Shown piece after piece: positions 1-8,600 of a DNA stretch of 64,000 nt. Made by a program: the position numbers and the translations under genes. The DNA is taken from the NCBI GenBank assembly GCA_004376055.2, contig CP049016.1:744001-808000 (forward strand), given 5' to 3'. Every line of letters starts with the position of its first letter. Positions within the stretch are counted from its first letter, which is position 1. A model generated the notes under the pieces. It saw only the letters and a list, made by a program, of their open reading frames with translations, was not told where the DNA came from and ran no database searches. This stretch comes from Nitrospirales bacterium LBB_01. GTDB taxonomy: Bacteria > Nitrospirota > Thermodesulfovibrionia > Thermodesulfovibrionales > Magnetobacteriaceae.

Positions 1-958
1 GTTCTTTGACATCCTTAAGGTGCTTTTGTTCGGCAAGCGCTGACGCTACATGAGCCTCATCGGTAATCCCTGCCTCTACTAAAATCTCACCAACACGCTT
101 TTGTTTACCTAAAATGCCTTTTAATTTATCCAGCTGAATATCACCGCGAGAGAGCAGTATCTCGCCAAGTTTCAGATGCCGCTCCTCCTCGTCAAATATT
201 CCGCCCTCATCTATTGTCTCTATCTTTACTTCACACAAGTCCTCTACAAAAATGAACACGTCTTTTATCGCATCAACACCCTTTTCGGTCGTAATCACTA
301 TGTCCCAGTAGGTCAGACATGTTTCCGGATCAAAGTCCTCCAGTGCAGGGATGGCGTCCGTTTGGGCTACGATGGTAGCTTTGCCAACCTCTCTTAGTTC
401 ATTCAGAAGCAGGATGGGATTTGTACCGGTATTAAATAACTCAGGCGCAGGGCGAAATCTCACACGGTATGTGATTATGGACGATGATTTATCGGCTGTC
501 TCTGTCTTTGTGCGGCTCTCAGATGTTGTTACACTCTCGGTGGCAGCGGCGACCTCAGCACTGCCGCCTGACATAACAAGTTTGAAGCCCGATATGATTT
601 CCTTTGACCGCTCATCATCCACCTGTGGGCCGCCTTGAGAGGCCTCTATCATGGCTCTGATTTGGTCTCTTGCCATTAGGGTTAGGTTTATCAGGTTAGT
701 AGTCACCGGAATCTCACCGTTTCTAACCATATCAAAAGCTGTTTCTACCTCATGAGTAAAGGTTGCAATGTCGTCAAACCCAAACATGGCGCCGGAGCCT
801 TTTATCGTGTGCATCGCCCTAAAGACGCGCCCGACAAGTTCTGTATCCGCTGGGTTTTCCTCAAGCTCCAAAAGGGCCGACTCAAGCTCGGTTAAAAGCT
901 CACGAGCCTCCTCTATAAATATCTCCCGTCCTTTGTCTAACCCCTCATCATCACTCAT
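1..958 (-). CDS. cheA: CheA-type chemotaxis histidine kinase, N-terminal part (cut by window edge)
   Basis: Reading leftward from ATG at 958, about 319 codons stay open to the window edge. The N-terminus is an Hpt (P1) domain with the phospho-acceptor in AMHTIKGSGAMFGF (His50), diagnostic of CheA. A Ser/Thr-rich linker near residues 135-165 follows. Further on are segments such as KLGEILLSRGDI and VGEILVEAGITDEAHVASAL, resembling inserts seen in CheA proteins of anaerobes. The dimerisation, ATPase and CheW-like domains would lie outside the window. The start overlaps the cheY stop (ATGA), so the two are translationally coupled. CheA autophosphorylates in response to receptors and passes phosphate to CheY. 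Confidence 0.9.
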   Translation of the reverse strand, partial: MSDDEGLDKGREIFIEEARELLTELESALLELEENPADTELVGRVFRAMHTIKGSGAMFGFDDIATFTHEVETAFDMVRNGEIPVTTNLINLTLMARDQIRAMIEASQGGPQVDDERSKEIISGFKLVMSGGSAEVAAATESVTTSESRTKTETADKSSSIITYRVRFRPAPELFNTGTNPILLLNELREVGKATIVAQTDAIPALEDFDPETCLTYWDIVITTEKGVDAIKDVFIFVEDLCEVKIETIDEGGIFDEEERHLKLGEILLSRGDIQLDKLKGILGKQKRVGEILVEAGITDEAHVASALAEQKHLKDVKE

Positions 959-1320
959 CCAAGCACCTTCTTAACAACCCCTAACAGTTGGTCTGGTTTA
1001 AACGGCTTTACAATCCAGCCGGTAGCTCCCGCCGATTTACCCTCCTGCTTACGCGTGTCCTGAGACTCCGTGGTCAGCATTATGATAGGTATAAACTTGA
1101 AGTCTGGGAGCGCCCTTAGTGACCGTATTAGAGTAATGCCATCCATGTTAGGCATATTAAGGTCGGTAATTACCATATTTATCGTTGCACCTGTTACCTT
1201 AGTGAGAGCATCCTTGCCGTCCACCGCCTCAATGACCGTATATCCGGCGCCTTTTAAGGTGAAGCTCACCATCTGTCTGACGCTTGCCGAGTCATCAACC
1301 GTCATTATAGTTTTACTCAT
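955..1320 (-). CDS. cheY: CheY-like single-domain response regulator
   Basis: A 121-residue receiver domain. Visible signatures are the acidic pair VDD (residues 8-10), phospho-acceptor Asp53 in VITDLNMPNMDG, the switch Thr in MLTTES, and Lys in IVKPFKPDQL. It has no output domain, so it is a diffusible CheY that CheA would phosphorylate. The start has a clear Shine-Dalgarno (GGAGG, 6 nt before ATG). The stop overlaps the cheA start by 4 nt, and the STAS gene lies 31 nt upstream, so these form one operon. Confidence 0.95.
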   Translation of the reverse strand: MSKTIMTVDDSASVRQMVSFTLKGAGYTVIEAVDGKDALTKVTGATINMVITDLNMPNMDGITLIRSLRALPDFKFIPIIMLTTESQDTRKQEGKSAGATGWIVKPFKPDQLLGVVKKVLG

Positions 1321-1351
1321 CTTAAGCCTCCACGCCTATTTTTCTGACTAC

Positions 1352-1639
1352 TCAACGATGTCCCTGTACAAAACCGGACTGCTCAGATAGGTCTTGATAC
1401 CGACTTGGCACATTTTCAAGTGTCAGTGTTTTTTCCCTTATCTCACACGACTTTTGGGCTGCACGCACCAGTTGCAAAAACGAAAAATCCACATCCGTCG
1501 CCCCTTCTAAGTTCAGAGTTATTGCGTTTGCTTTGTTTATTGCCTTAAGGAGCGCATCCTTTACTTCTTTAATGTTTTGCAATGTTAAATCGCCCTCTAA
1601 AGCCAATTCACCAGCCTTGCTCAACTTATGAGAAAACAT
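1352..1639 (-). CDS. STAS-domain protein of the chemotaxis operon
   Basis: About 95 residues forming one STAS (anti-sigma-factor-antagonist-like) fold: LALEGDLTLQNIKEVKDALL at the start and an AITLNLEGATDVDFSFLQLV segment in which the Ser of DFSF occupies the place of the SpoIIAA-type phospho-Ser. I prefer ATG at 1639 over the GTG two codons upstream because an AGGGG Shine-Dalgarno sits 7 nt before it. Small STAS proteins recur in chemosensory operons of anaerobes; their exact partner is usually unknown. Its position between the receptor-like gene and cheY suggests a role in signal-complex assembly (inference). Confidence 0.8.
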   Translation of the reverse strand: MFSHKLSKAGELALEGDLTLQNIKEVKDALLKAINKANAITLNLEGATDVDFSFLQLVRAAQKSCEIREKTLTLENVPSRYQDLSEQSGFVQGHR

Positions 1640-1694
1640 AACCACACCCCTTTTCTAAAGAATAGCACATCATAGCAAATTCCTGTGCATAAAG

Positions 1695-3491
1695 TCAAAA
1701 AAGTTCAATATTGTCTCCAAGGTCATCTTCTTTTTTAGAACCGTCACCATCATCGCCAAAGAAAAGCGCATCTGCACCGTCATCAGCTTGCCCTAACGAG
1801 TCTTTATGAATCAACCGCTCAGAGTCCATCGTGTAACGCTGTAACATATCGTTTAAATCGGGAGTAAAGTCTGTGTGTTCGTAAATATCATCTGGGATTT
1901 TATCTCTTACCTCTGTAAGCACTGCCTCTATCTCATCGGCTGCGGCAGTTAGTTTCTCTCGTATTATTTTATCAAAGCTTATGCCTGAAATCACTTGCGC
2001 TATTTCTGTCTCCAAACGCCTTGCGCTGTGAGAAATCCCGCTCATAGCCGTCATTAGTTCCTTATCCCCTTCCATCAGCTTTTCCAGCGCCTTATTGGCC
2101 TCCCCTGTTATTAACTCAGATGAGGCAACCTGCTCCATAAGTCTTATGTTAAGCTGTCTTGTAAACTCTGCCGATGTACTTAAAACATCGTTAATTACTT
2201 TTGCGCCTTCTGCAATTCTTTCCTGAGCGCTTTTTGACTGCTTTGAGATTTCCTCAGCCAACACTCCAAGCCCGTGCCCGGCTGACCCTGTGCGGGCTAC
2301 CTTAATTATAGCGTTGAGGGCTAATAAATTCATGCTGTCGCTGATGTTTCTTATATTAGCAACTTGAGTAGTCATCCCGTCTAGTTTAGAAGATGTTCCG
2401 GTTATGTTTTCTATCATCGCGGTTGTCGTGTAGTTAACGGTCATAAGCACGTCCAGAAGTGCCTCAAGGACGTAACCCATCTTTTTTATCCTGTCTTTAC
2501 CCGACTGCTCCTCATCTAAAATTGTAGTGGCATCCTCAGCCTGCGCCTCCTGAAGCTCAGACACTTTTGACAAAGATGTAGAAATCTTCTGTGCAGCTTT
2601 TTCGGTTTCTGAAAGAACAAATTGTAATTGCGAAATTTGGATTTTCAGGGCATCGTGCATCCAGCGAAGGAGGGTATATTTACCTTTTTCGTCGTTACTT
2701 TCAAAATCAGCCATTTTAGCGTTTATCTCGTGCATGACCTCAGCCACGTGCTCCATCTGCTGACGTGTTATATCGTGAAACTGGATAGCCATTACAACCT
2801 CGCCCAACTCCGGAGAAATTTTATAGGCGCGGTCACTTATTCGTTCACACAGCCATTTGGCCTGATCAGCCATACCTTGTATTTTTATAAGTATGCGTTT
2901 AATCCGTCTTTTGGCGCTGGCAAGTTCCTGTTCATACAGACTTACAAAAGGCGCTCTGAGACTGTTTATCGCATCAATTGCCGTGTTTGCTTCTTTTACG
3001 CTTGACACAGTGTCTGCTGTGCCTTTGGTTATCTGCCGAGCGAGGTTATCCACAACATCAGTCGTTACGTTAAAGTCGGCATTGCCGACCCTTGCCGACT
3101 CTATGCGCATCAACGTGCCTATTATTGATATGGTGCGCGACAGTTTTTTCAGAAACTCCTCAAGCTGCAGGATGTTGTTAAGATTTCCTATTATATCGGT
3201 TATGCCTTTAGAGCCTTTGACAACTATATCCGCTGTTTTTTCTATTTCTGCATAAACCTTCTCAAACAGTTCTCCTATCATGATGACATTGAAAGCTTCA
3301 CCGCTTTCAAGAGTTTGAACCAAAGTGGCGGCATGAGAGGCATTTTCTATGCAGGTAAAAGAGAAATTCTGTAAATTAGTCCCAAGTTCAAGAAATTCGT
3401 TTTCAGTTTCTTTTGATACGTCAAACAAAACGGCAGCCGCAGCGTCTAAACGTGACGCCCATGAGTCATTTAAAGCTAAATCCTCGTTCAC
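1695..3491 (-). CDS. Soluble methyl-accepting-chemotaxis-like signalling protein
   Basis: 598 residues with no membrane segment, almost entirely helical. Near residues 385-415 is a receptor-tip-like hairpin, MNLLALNAIIKVARTGSAGH followed by GLGVLAEEISK, which parallels the MCP motif NLLALNAAIEAARAGE...GFAVVAEEVR; this is where CheA and CheW bind. An earlier segment, IQFHDITRQQMEHV (around 240), resembles a motif shared by CheZ-like and cytoplasmic receptor proteins. The Ile and Lys substitutions in the hairpin are non-standard. The start is GTG with only a weak ribosome site. Probably a cytoplasmic chemoreceptor or receptor adaptor; its ligand is unknown. Confidence 0.8.
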   Translation of the reverse strand: MNEDLALNDSWASRLDAAAAVLFDVSKETENEFLELGTNLQNFSFTCIENASHAATLVQTLESGEAFNVIMIGELFEKVYAEIEKTADIVVKGSKGITDIIGNLNNILQLEEFLKKLSRTISIIGTLMRIESARVGNADFNVTTDVVDNLARQITKGTADTVSSVKEANTAIDAINSLRAPFVSLYEQELASAKRRIKRILIKIQGMADQAKWLCERISDRAYKISPELGEVVMAIQFHDITRQQMEHVAEVMHEINAKMADFESNDEKGKYTLLRWMHDALKIQISQLQFVLSETEKAAQKISTSLSKVSELQEAQAEDATTILDEEQSGKDRIKKMGYVLEALLDVLMTVNYTTTAMIENITGTSSKLDGMTTQVANIRNISDSMNLLALNAIIKVARTGSAGHGLGVLAEEISKQSKSAQERIAEGAKVINDVLSTSAEFTRQLNIRLMEQVASSELITGEANKALEKLMEGDKELMTAMSGISHSARRLETEIAQVISGISFDKIIREKLTAAADEIEAVLTEVRDKIPDDIYEHTDFTPDLNDMLQRYTMDSERLIHKDSLGQADDGADALFFGDDGDGSKKEDDLGDNIELF

Positions 3492-3552
3492 ACTGCTGCC
3501 GTTTTCATTCCGCCTTGTATTTTTATGGAACAGACTAAATACAGAAAATGCT

Positions 3553-3752
3553 TAATTGCCTATGCAGTAACTCCGTTAATAAAAAATGGATTCCTGCTTT
3601 CGCAGGAATGACAAGAAAAAAAAGAATGACAGAAAGAGAAAAGCATTCCCTCTTTTGTCATTCCCGCCTCCGAGCGGGAATCCAGTCCTTTTAAATATAT
3701 CATTTGCTGACAAGCATCATCTGCCGGAGTTAACTCAATAAGCAATAAAACT
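3553..3752 (+). repeat. MITE-like dispersed repeat, family 1 copy
   Basis: About 190 bp containing two inner dyads (GGATTCCTG..TTCGCAGGAATGAC and GTCATTCCCG..CGGGAATCCAG). Imperfect terminal inverted repeats are ATTGCCTATGCAGTAACTCC and the complement of CGGAGTTAACTCAATAAGC. Further copies lie near 6168, 24541, 38349, 43590, 43873 and 63474. It has no coding capacity of its own. Confidence 0.8.
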
Positions 3753-4041
3753 AAATCTCGCCTTTTTTGATTTTCTGGTAGAAAGTGCACTCCTTGCAGC
3801 TTTTCAACTGTTTAGCTCTTTCACACTCTGGCTCAGAGCCGCTAAGAGTGCCTACAACAAGCCAGCACCTTCTACCCGCCGACTTTGTAAAAGCAGAACA
3901 CTTCCCGCTTTTGTCCATTCCACAGTTATAAAACTCCCAGCATTTTTTTCGTTCTGCCCGTACCTCGTCAAATTCCTCAAGCGCCTTGGAGAAAGCTTCA
4001 AAAGCCGCTGCTGCTGATGGAGGAACTTTCTTTACGGACAT
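3751..4041 (-). CDS. Two-CW-domain cysteine-rich protein
   Basis: 96 residues with a Cys pattern typical of the two-CW domain: CWEFYNCG (residues 35-42), a central KC, RRCWLVVGTL, and CERAKQ..SCKECTFYQK at the C-terminus. The two Cys-Trp pairs give the domain its name. In other bacteria it occurs alone or fused to chemoreceptors, kinases and GGDEF proteins, and the cysteines probably bind metal or a cluster. AAGGAG lies 10 nt before ATG. It is the first gene of the chemotaxis cluster, separated from the receptor-like gene by a mobile repeat. A redox- or metal-sensing accessory role is inferred. Confidence 0.75.
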   Translation of the reverse strand: MSVKKVPPSAAAAFEAFSKALEEFDEVRAERKKCWEFYNCGMDKSGKCSAFTKSAGRRCWLVVGTLSGSEPECERAKQLKSCKECTFYQKIKKGEI

Positions 4042-4191
4042 CGTACTGCCACTCCTTTATAAGCTAAAACAGCTTTCAAATCTGGCCCCCTCTATATCAA
4101 AACTTCAGCTGCATCCTACAATTGCTAAACTACCAATATTGCAGATATATTGTCAAGCTGTTTTTACAGTTTGTCATCAACTGCCCGGTTA

Positions 4192-4220
4192 TTGACAAAA
4201 AAGATTTATTTTGGTACTAT
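4192..4220 (+). promoter_or_regulatory. Sigma-70-type promoter for the coiled-coil gene
   Basis: TTGACA (4192-4197), a 17-nt spacer and TACTAT (4215-4220) lie just upstream of the gene at 4241, whose ribosome site is GAGGAGG. This is a near-consensus vegetative promoter with a short leader. Confidence 0.65.
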
Positions 4221-4240
4221 TATGGTGAGGAGGAAATAGT

Positions 4241-4699
4241 ATGGAGAAGCTGACAGAGGAAAAAAGAGATGCGATACTTATCTCGTTAAATGAGAGCATA
4301 AAGACTCTCAATAAGAAGGTTGATGGACTGGATGGTGACGTAAAATCTCTCAAAGGTGACGTAAAATCTCTGGACGGAACTGTAAAATCTCTCGTTAAGA
4401 GGGTTGATGGGTTGGAAAATAATGTGAAAACTCTCAACAACAAGTTTGATGGGTTGGATAACGATGTTAAGGCTTTGGATAGAAAAGTGAGCACTGTGGA
4501 CAAGACCGTAAGAACCCTGAATAGGAACTTTGATGAAAGAGAAGTAGTAATAGTTTCAATGAATGAGAGCATAAAAAATATAACAAGTGAGCTTGCCAAA
4601 AAGCCGGATGAGGAAAAGGTGCGCCAAATAGTTCGCGAGGAACTTGCTGATGCTTCTTTTTCGGTAGAACAGCCAATTAAACTGAAAATGATTTCATGA
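4241..4699 (+). CDS. Coiled-coil heptad-repeat protein
   Basis: 152 residues dominated by repeated 7- and 14-residue blocks such as KKVDGLDGDVKSLKGDVKSL and NKFDGLDNDVKALDRKVSTV, giving a long parallel coiled coil. There is no signal peptide or membrane segment. The C-terminal piece ELAKKPDEEKVRQIVREEL recurs almost unchanged in the coiled-coil protein encoded at 30313-30879 (DLAQKPDRDEVRTIIRDEL), so the two are paralogues sharing a small conserved C-terminal module. It has its own promoter and a strong Shine-Dalgarno, and is followed by a bidirectional terminator. Function unknown. Confidence 0.75.
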   Translation: MEKLTEEKRDAILISLNESIKTLNKKVDGLDGDVKSLKGDVKSLDGTVKSLVKRVDGLENNVKTLNNKFDGLDNDVKALDRKVSTVDKTVRTLNRNFDEREVVIVSMNESIKNITSELAKKPDEEKVRQIVREELADASFSVEQPIKLKMIS

Positions 4700-4756
4700 T
4701 ATAAATTCCACCACCCCATGTTTGGAAACACGTAAGATGCCTCTGCATTAAAATAC

Positions 4757-4790
4757 AAAAGCACTGCCCTCAGTAATAGGCAGTGCTTTT
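4757..4790. terminator. Bidirectional intrinsic terminator between the coiled-coil gene and pfp
   Basis: A perfect 12-bp stem, AAAAGCACTGCC and GGCAGTGCTTTT, with a 10-nt loop. A-rich and T-rich flanks on both sides suit termination of both converging genes. Confidence 0.8.
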
Positions 4791-4813
4791 CCAGTGTTAG
4801 ATTAGAGACTATT

Positions 4814-6019
4814 TTATTTAAGATCCGGCTGTCCGATTTCCTTAAGCAGATTTGTAAACCAGCCCAGTTTAGCATTAAACGGTTTACCGCCTTTGATGCG
4901 AGTAAACTCTATGCAGCGCAGCACTCCCTTTTTTTCCTCGTCATGACCGATAATTCCTGGTATGCCTTTCCCTGCCATCTCAACAGCAAGGTCAGTCATG
5001 GCCTTAATCAGCATCAGGTCCTGTAGAATCGGGCGGGCGGCTCTTGCATAGTAGCCGCTTTTTTGCACGAGAGTCTTGCCGGCGTTTGCCTTAGTAAGCA
5101 GAGCGTCAGCATGCCACTGACCTACGTTTACCTTGTCAAGTTTAACGTGACCAAAGGCATCCCTCGGCACTTCAAGTCCTTTTGATTCAAGCTCCTTAAC
5201 GATGCCTGCGGCTCCTGCCCCCTCTGAAATAAAAATGTTAGCGCAGTCGTTATCGGTGAGTTTTTTGTTTAAATAAGCGGCAAGTTTATCCATATCGTAC
5301 TCAACCTCTGGGATTAACACGGCGTCAACATCGTATCTTTCTCTTGTGAGTCCGAAGGAGTCCAGATAATCCAGATGCTTGAGCTTTTCGTGATAAACCT
5401 CGGCTGTTTTAGCAGTTAGATAACCGCAGTTACGTCCCATAACCTCGTGAACTATGAGCATACGAGGGTTAGCTGAAGACTCTGCTGCAACGTTTAGAAA
5501 GAAATTAGCGCCGTGCTCTGCCGCCGTGTAAGCGCCCAGAGTCTGAACTATCGGCACAATGTCGTTATCAACAGTCTTAGGAAGCCCGATAACAGTAAGT
5601 TCATAGCCATTGTCATGAAGATACTTTGCCAAATCTGCGGCAGTTAAACTTGTGTCATCGCCGCCTATTGTGTGAAGTACCTCGATGCCAAGCTCTTTAA
5701 GATTTTCTGCAGCTACCTTAAGGGGATCCTGCCCTTCTTTTACGAGCCCCTTCTTAACACAGTCTTTAACGTTTGTAAGTTTCACTCGGCTATTGCCAAG
5801 AGGGCTGCCGCCAAACTCATAAAACACATGCGCCTTTTCTCTGACTTTCTTGTTTACTGTGAGAAAATTCTTTCTTAAAAGCCCGTCATAACCGTTGGTA
5901 AAGCCTATTATCTCGGTTTTTGGTGAAATCTCCGTATAACGCTGAATGAGACCTCCTACGGCTGCACTTAAGCAAGGGGCAAGCCCGCCTGCTGTCAGCA
6001 TTGCTACTTTTTTAGGCAT
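4814..6019 (-). CDS. pfp: Pyrophosphate-dependent 6-phosphofructokinase
   Basis: 401 residues of the PFK family: MPKKVAMLTAGGLAPCLSAA at the N-terminus (phosphate-donor loop), IGGDDTS near 118 and the catalytic PKTVDND near 146-152, then MGRNCGYLTA. Asp rather than Gly in the GGDD motif indicates pyrophosphate rather than ATP as donor. The enzyme reversibly interconverts fructose 6-phosphate and fructose 1,6-bisphosphate in the cytoplasm, saving ATP in anaerobes. ATG at 6019 is chosen over ATGs slightly upstream because AGGAGG sits 7 nt before it. It stands alone, converging on the coiled-coil gene. Confidence 0.93.
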   Translation of the reverse strand: MPKKVAMLTAGGLAPCLSAAVGGLIQRYTEISPKTEIIGFTNGYDGLLRKNFLTVNKKVREKAHVFYEFGGSPLGNSRVKLTNVKDCVKKGLVKEGQDPLKVAAENLKELGIEVLHTIGGDDTSLTAADLAKYLHDNGYELTVIGLPKTVDNDIVPIVQTLGAYTAAEHGANFFLNVAAESSANPRMLIVHEVMGRNCGYLTAKTAEVYHEKLKHLDYLDSFGLTRERYDVDAVLIPEVEYDMDKLAAYLNKKLTDNDCANIFISEGAGAAGIVKELESKGLEVPRDAFGHVKLDKVNVGQWHADALLTKANAGKTLVQKSGYYARAARPILQDLMLIKAMTDLAVEMAGKGIPGIIGHDEEKKGVLRCIEFTRIKGGKPFNAKLGWFTNLLKEIGQPDLK

Positions 6020-6167
6020 ATACATCCTCCTCATTGATTCTCTTTATGTGCTATCCCTTAACAGGGATTGATTTTCAAATAATACGACGTTTAATTATAC
6101 ATATTTTTTTTGATTTAGTAAAACATAAATGCGTATTGAGTTAACTTCGGCAGAGGATTTATACCAA

Positions 6168-6316
6168 GTAGCTTCTAAAAAGGTAATGTAATAGAGGAGA
6201 GAAAGGACTGGATTCCCGCTCGTAGGCGGGAATGACAAGGGGACGTAACCCCTCTCTCTGTCATTCCTGCGAAGGCAGGAATCCAGTTTTTTATTAGCGG
6301 AGTTAACTGCATAGGC
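6168..6316 (-). repeat. MITE-like repeat, family 1 copy
   Basis: This copy lies in the opposite orientation to the one at 3553. It is almost identical over about 125 bp to the copy at 24541, including the stretch ACCAAGTAGCTTC..AAAAGG at its left. That suggests recent spread. Confidence 0.8.
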
Positions 6317-6363
6317 TTTAAAATATTTGAAGTCTCCATTATTTGGACAAACAGGTTAGATGG

Positions 6364-7737
6364 TTACTCAGCGCTATCTGATAGTTCGTATTTTTTGAGT
6401 TTTCGCCAAAGAGACACTCTATCAAGCCCAAGTGCCTCAGCAGTGGTTGTTTTGTTTCCGTTGAGTTCATTTAACACCCATTTTATGTAGGCGGTTTCGT
6501 GCTCCTCAAGAGTCAAAATTCGTCCCTGCTTTTTCCGGAAAGTTTTTATCGTGAGGGAGCGAATATCCTCAGGAAGATGATGCTCCTGTAGAATGTCTCC
6601 GTTTGCCATGATAACGCCCCGCTCAATGATGTTTTCAAGTTCACGTACATTCCCCGGGAAATCGTACTCCATTAAGACATCAATTGCTCCCTGTGATATT
6701 TCCTTTATATCTTTTTTAAACAACGATGTGTATTTTTTTAAGAAATAATAACTAAGAAGCGCAATGTCGTCTTTTCTCTCACAAAGTGGTGGTAAGTTCA
6801 GAGTTACCACATTTAGGCGGTAGTACAAGTCTTGTCGGAAATCCCCGTTTTTGATTGAACTAGTCAAATCTCTGTTTGTTGCTGCTATAAATCTTGCATC
6901 TATTTTAACAGGCTCTGTGCCGCCAATTCTTAAAATCTCCCTTTCCTGCACAGCTCTCAAAAGGTTTGCCTGCATGGCAGGAGGCATCTCAGTGATTTCA
7001 TCCAGAAACAGCGTACCTCCCTCAGCTATTTCCATAAGCCCCTTTTTAACCGCAGTTGCTCCCGTAAAGGCTCCCCTTTCGTGGCCAAATAGTTCGTTTG
7101 CCAAAAGTTCACCGGTAAGCGTACTGCAATTTAAACCAACAAAGGGACCTGCATTCCTTGTGCTGTTTTTATGGATGAACCGTGCAAACAATTCTTTTCC
7201 CGTACCGCTTTCCCCTATTATCAGAACATTGCAGTCTGTTGGCGCTGCACGGCGCGCCGTCTTTAATATCTCCTCAATGCTCCTGTTTTGCGTAATTATC
7301 CGTCTTCGACCTGTTATATTTTCTATCTGCTCTTTTAACTGATTATTTTTCTGCTTCAGTAAAACCTTCTCCATCGCTTCTTTAACTACCTTGCGCACCT
7401 CCTCCGGTCTGATTGGTTTTGATATGTAGTAATATGCTCCCTCTTTAATTGTAGTTATTGCCATATCCAAAGTAGAATATCCGGTCATTATTATCACCTC
7501 AGTGCCCGGATAGTGACTTTTACATTTTCTCAGGATTTGCATACCGTCCACATCTCCCATTTTTAAATCCGTAAGGACAACATCGAAAGTGTCCCCACCG
7601 AGGAGCTTAAGAGCATTAGAGCCGCTTTGGGAAATTGTGACTGAATAACCCTCTTTTTTCATCATTTGTTGAAGATTAAGAAGTGCAACCCGCTCATCCT
7701 CAACTATTAACAAGTTCCCTGCAGTGTTCAACAGCAC
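6364..7737 (-). CDS. Sigma-54-dependent response regulator (NtrC/AtoC type)
   Basis: 457 residues in the classic order. A receiver domain has IVEDE and phospho-acceptor Asp57 in VVLTDLKM. The AAA+ domain has Walker A GESGTGKE (~178), the sigma-54 contact loop GAFTGA (~222), Walker B GGTLFLDEI and R-finger segment FRQDLYYRLNVV. A Fis-type HTH near 425-450 ends with TTTAEALGLDRVSLWRKLKK. No cognate kinase is adjacent. Upstream, and also in front of the stress/permease operon at 8.6 kb, are dyads with a TTGCAA core that it could bind. It probably activates that operon and may autoregulate (inference). Confidence 0.93.
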   Translation of the reverse strand: MLLNTAGNLLIVEDERVALLNLQQMMKKEGYSVTISQSGSNALKLLGGDTFDVVLTDLKMGDVDGMQILRKCKSHYPGTEVIIMTGYSTLDMAITTIKEGAYYYISKPIRPEEVRKVVKEAMEKVLLKQKNNQLKEQIENITGRRRIITQNRSIEEILKTARRAAPTDCNVLIIGESGTGKELFARFIHKNSTRNAGPFVGLNCSTLTGELLANELFGHERGAFTGATAVKKGLMEIAEGGTLFLDEITEMPPAMQANLLRAVQEREILRIGGTEPVKIDARFIAATNRDLTSSIKNGDFRQDLYYRLNVVTLNLPPLCERKDDIALLSYYFLKKYTSLFKKDIKEISQGAIDVLMEYDFPGNVRELENIIERGVIMANGDILQEHHLPEDIRSLTIKTFRKKQGRILTLEEHETAYIKWVLNELNGNKTTTAEALGLDRVSLWRKLKKYELSDSAE

Positions 7738-7777
7738 ACTCTCCTGAGATTTTAATAATTACAATTTTAACATAATC

Positions 7778-7816
7778 GTTGCATATTGCAACAGCGCTTT
7801 CAAATTTGCAACATGC
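7778..7816. promoter_or_regulatory. TTGCAA-type dyads upstream of the sigma-54 regulator
   Basis: A perfect inverted repeat GTTGCA-TAT-TGCAAC (7778-7792) is followed by a related TTGCAACATGC. Similar dyads occur at 8502-8536. They look like binding sites for one regulator, possibly the product of the adjacent gene. Confidence 0.5.
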
Positions 7817-7868
7817 GTTTTTTTGCCTTTACAAGCTAAAACTATGGTGTGTTATACTTGTCGTTACA

Positions 7869-8012
7869 ACAATGTTGGTGGTTTGCTTCCATATGCTTTC
7901 ACAGAGCAAGGCGTAGCAATGCTCTCAAGTGTACTTAAAAGTGAGAGAGCGGTTCTTGTCAATATTGAGATAATGAGGGCTTTTCAAGAACAGTTAAAGC
8001 TGCTAAAGAGTC
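7869..8012 (+). pseudogene. Fragment of an ORF6N-domain (phage-type DNA-binding) gene
   Basis: The open frame encodes [20 protein letters not shown] and then VNIEIMRAF, the hallmark of ORF6N/KilA-N-associated phage proteins, but only about 45 residues are present. Both the N-terminal part and everything after [10 protein letters not shown] are missing, and the frame runs into the convergent DUF5618-like gene. A remnant of a mobile or prophage gene. Confidence 0.7.
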
Positions 8013-8013
8013 A

Positions 8014-8421
8014 TTATCCGCCGGTCAATTTCTTAATAAACACTTCAGTATCTTTAAATGCTGCTTTAACTATATTGGTGCTTGTGAGCAGCCCTCTGTA
8101 GTATCCGGCTATGTGAAGAGTGTCATAAAGACGTTCAAATTCTCTCATAAGTTTACCGTTATGTACGGAAAGGTGCTTCTGTAAAGCCGCTCTGTAGCCA
8201 TCTACGGATTTGGGAAGTTCCTTTGGCGTAAGCCCTCGTTTAATCAGTATTTCATTAATAGCCTCCAAAACAGCTAAATACGCCGTGCTAAAGGCCTCAC
8301 GCACAGGTTTTTTATCTAAATATATATCGTCCTCTATAGCAGCATTTTTCAATAACTCCCGCGCATTAAGTAAATACCTTAAGGCCTCCCCAGGTATATG
8401 TATATCAGATTTGCGTGCCAT
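8014..8421 (-). CDS. DUF5618-like protein, copy 1
   Basis: 135 residues, all-helical in appearance, with conserved blocks [54 protein letters not shown] and [11 protein letters not shown]. It is clearly paralogous (well over half identical by eye) to the product of 12203-12613. I recognise it as resembling the DUF5618 family; HEPN-like helical packing is possible but unproven. GGGAGG lies 7 nt before ATG. It sits between the sigma-54 regulator and its presumed target operon, next to an ORF6N remnant, so it may have arrived by insertion. Function unknown. Confidence 0.7.
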   Translation of the reverse strand: MARKSDIHIPGEALRYLLNARELLKNAAIEDDIYLDKKPVREAFSTAYLAVLEAINEILIKRGLTPKELPKSVDGYRAALQKHLSVHNGKLMREFERLYDTLHIAGYYRGLLTSTNIVKAAFKDTEVFIKKLTGG

Positions 8422-8501
8422 TTAATAGCCTCCCTAAAATGTAACTGATTAATTATTATATGTTTAGATGTATGAAAGTGTCAATCTGATCTTTCTGTTA
8501 A

Positions 8502-8536
8502 GTCGCAAGCCAATTGCGACTATTGCAAAATGCAAC
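8502..8536. promoter_or_regulatory. Enhancer-like dyads upstream of the stress/permease operon
   Basis: Two perfect inverted repeats, GTCGCAA-GCCAA-TTGCGAC (8502-8520) and TTGCA-AAA-TGCAA (8523-8535), lie about 65-100 bp upstream of the sigma-54-like promoter at 8601. That is the usual place for activator sites. Confidence 0.55.
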
Positions 8537-8600
8537 ACCAAATGTACTGACAAATTAACGATTTAAACGTAACTCCTTGAATATAAAGAACATATCACAA

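Noticed and set aside
3560-3790. 76-residue open frame between the two-CW and receptor-like genes
   Set aside because: It is composed of the dispersed repeat (FFSCHSCESRNPFF is a typical translation of that dyad) and the end of the neighbouring gene.
4189-4875. 228-residue minus-strand open frame rich in LSNPSTLLTR-like repeats
   Set aside because: It is the antisense of the coiled-coil gene plus the end of pfp; its repeats mirror the heptad-coding DNA, and the plus-strand gene has promoter and ribosome site.
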